Shown piece by piece: positions 13,477 through 13,522 of a stretch of 13,522 bases of DNA. The stretch's first letter is position 1, and every line of letters begins with the position of its first letter. The translations under genes and the position numbers were made by a program. The stretch is from CAYNOZ01 sp964398955 (GTDB lineage: Archaea > Methanobacteriota_B > Thermococci > Thermococcales > CAYNOZ01), in NCBI GenBank assembly GCA_964398955.1, contig CAYNOZ010000042.1:1-13522 (forward strand), written 5' to 3'. The notes below the pieces were generated by a model. That model had not been told where the DNA came from. It made no database searches and saw nothing but the letters and a program-made list of their open reading frames with translations.

Positions 13477-13522
13477 ATTTCTTTTTTAATTTAAAAGATT
13501 TTTTGAAGATTTTCTATCTATT

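Noticed and set aside
1..13522. CRISPR array, insertion sequence, integrase attachment site or defence island
   Set aside because: No regularly spaced direct repeats, transposase, integrase, nuclease or Cas-like gene was found on either strand.

Overview
The window comes from an AT-rich archaeon, probably a salt-adapted euryarchaeon. The archaeal call rests on A/T-rich BRE/TATA-like promoters about 25 bases before genes, purine-rich Shine-Dalgarno sites (GGAGGT, AGGTGA), frequent TTG starts, a histidine-kinase-like protein with an N-terminal seven-helix region, a PKD plus PGF-pre-PGF surface protein, and Dps-like thioferritins. The combination and the acidic small proteins would fit Methanonatronarchaeia or a relative of Methanosarcinales/haloarchaea; that placement is inference. 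No mobile element, CRISPR array, tRNA or rRNA gene was seen.

Layout. Bases 1-200: a strongly foldable non-coding segment, best read as a + strand RNA. 212-559 (-): DUF4870/Tic20-like membrane protein. 836-1543 (+): AlaX, a trans-editing enzyme that hydrolyses mischarged tRNA(Ala). 1551-3272 (-): seven-helix/PAS histidine-kinase-like protein whose phospho-acceptor His and N-box are both degenerate. 3502-4555 (+): two tandem Dps-like (thioferritin-type) ferritin-fold proteins in one operon. 4845-6212 (+): class I flavin disulfide reductase, probably NADPH-linked. 6263-6568 (+): small acidic SH3-like protein. 6569-6979: gene-free, with a second candidate structured RNA. 6986-8167 (+): secreted PKD/PGF-pre-PGF protein. 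8182-8688 (-): ribbon-helix-helix domain fused to a long coiled coil. 8893-8971: a compact two-hairpin element whose loops are exactly complementary (possible kissing-loop RNA). 9036-9650 (-): DUF599 membrane protein. 9773-9880 (+): possible 35-residue single-helix membrane protein. 10006-12399 (+): operon of a multi-pass transporter and a metal-dependent amidohydrolase of the Xaa-Pro dipeptidase type. 12432-13208 (-): DUF6544/DUF6920-like protein. 13273-13476 (+): possible small hydrophobic protein.

How the genes may work together. The two thioferritins and the disulfide reductase form a plausible iron/oxidative-stress and thiol-redox neighbourhood. The transporter and amidohydrolase look like an uptake-and-hydrolyse pair for a peptide-like or amide compound. 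The rest look like single-gene transcription units. The most interesting material is non-coding: three or four intergenic segments with long-range base pairing. There is also an unusual alternation of keto-rich and amino-rich DNA in blocks of about 1-3 kb that does not follow gene direction.
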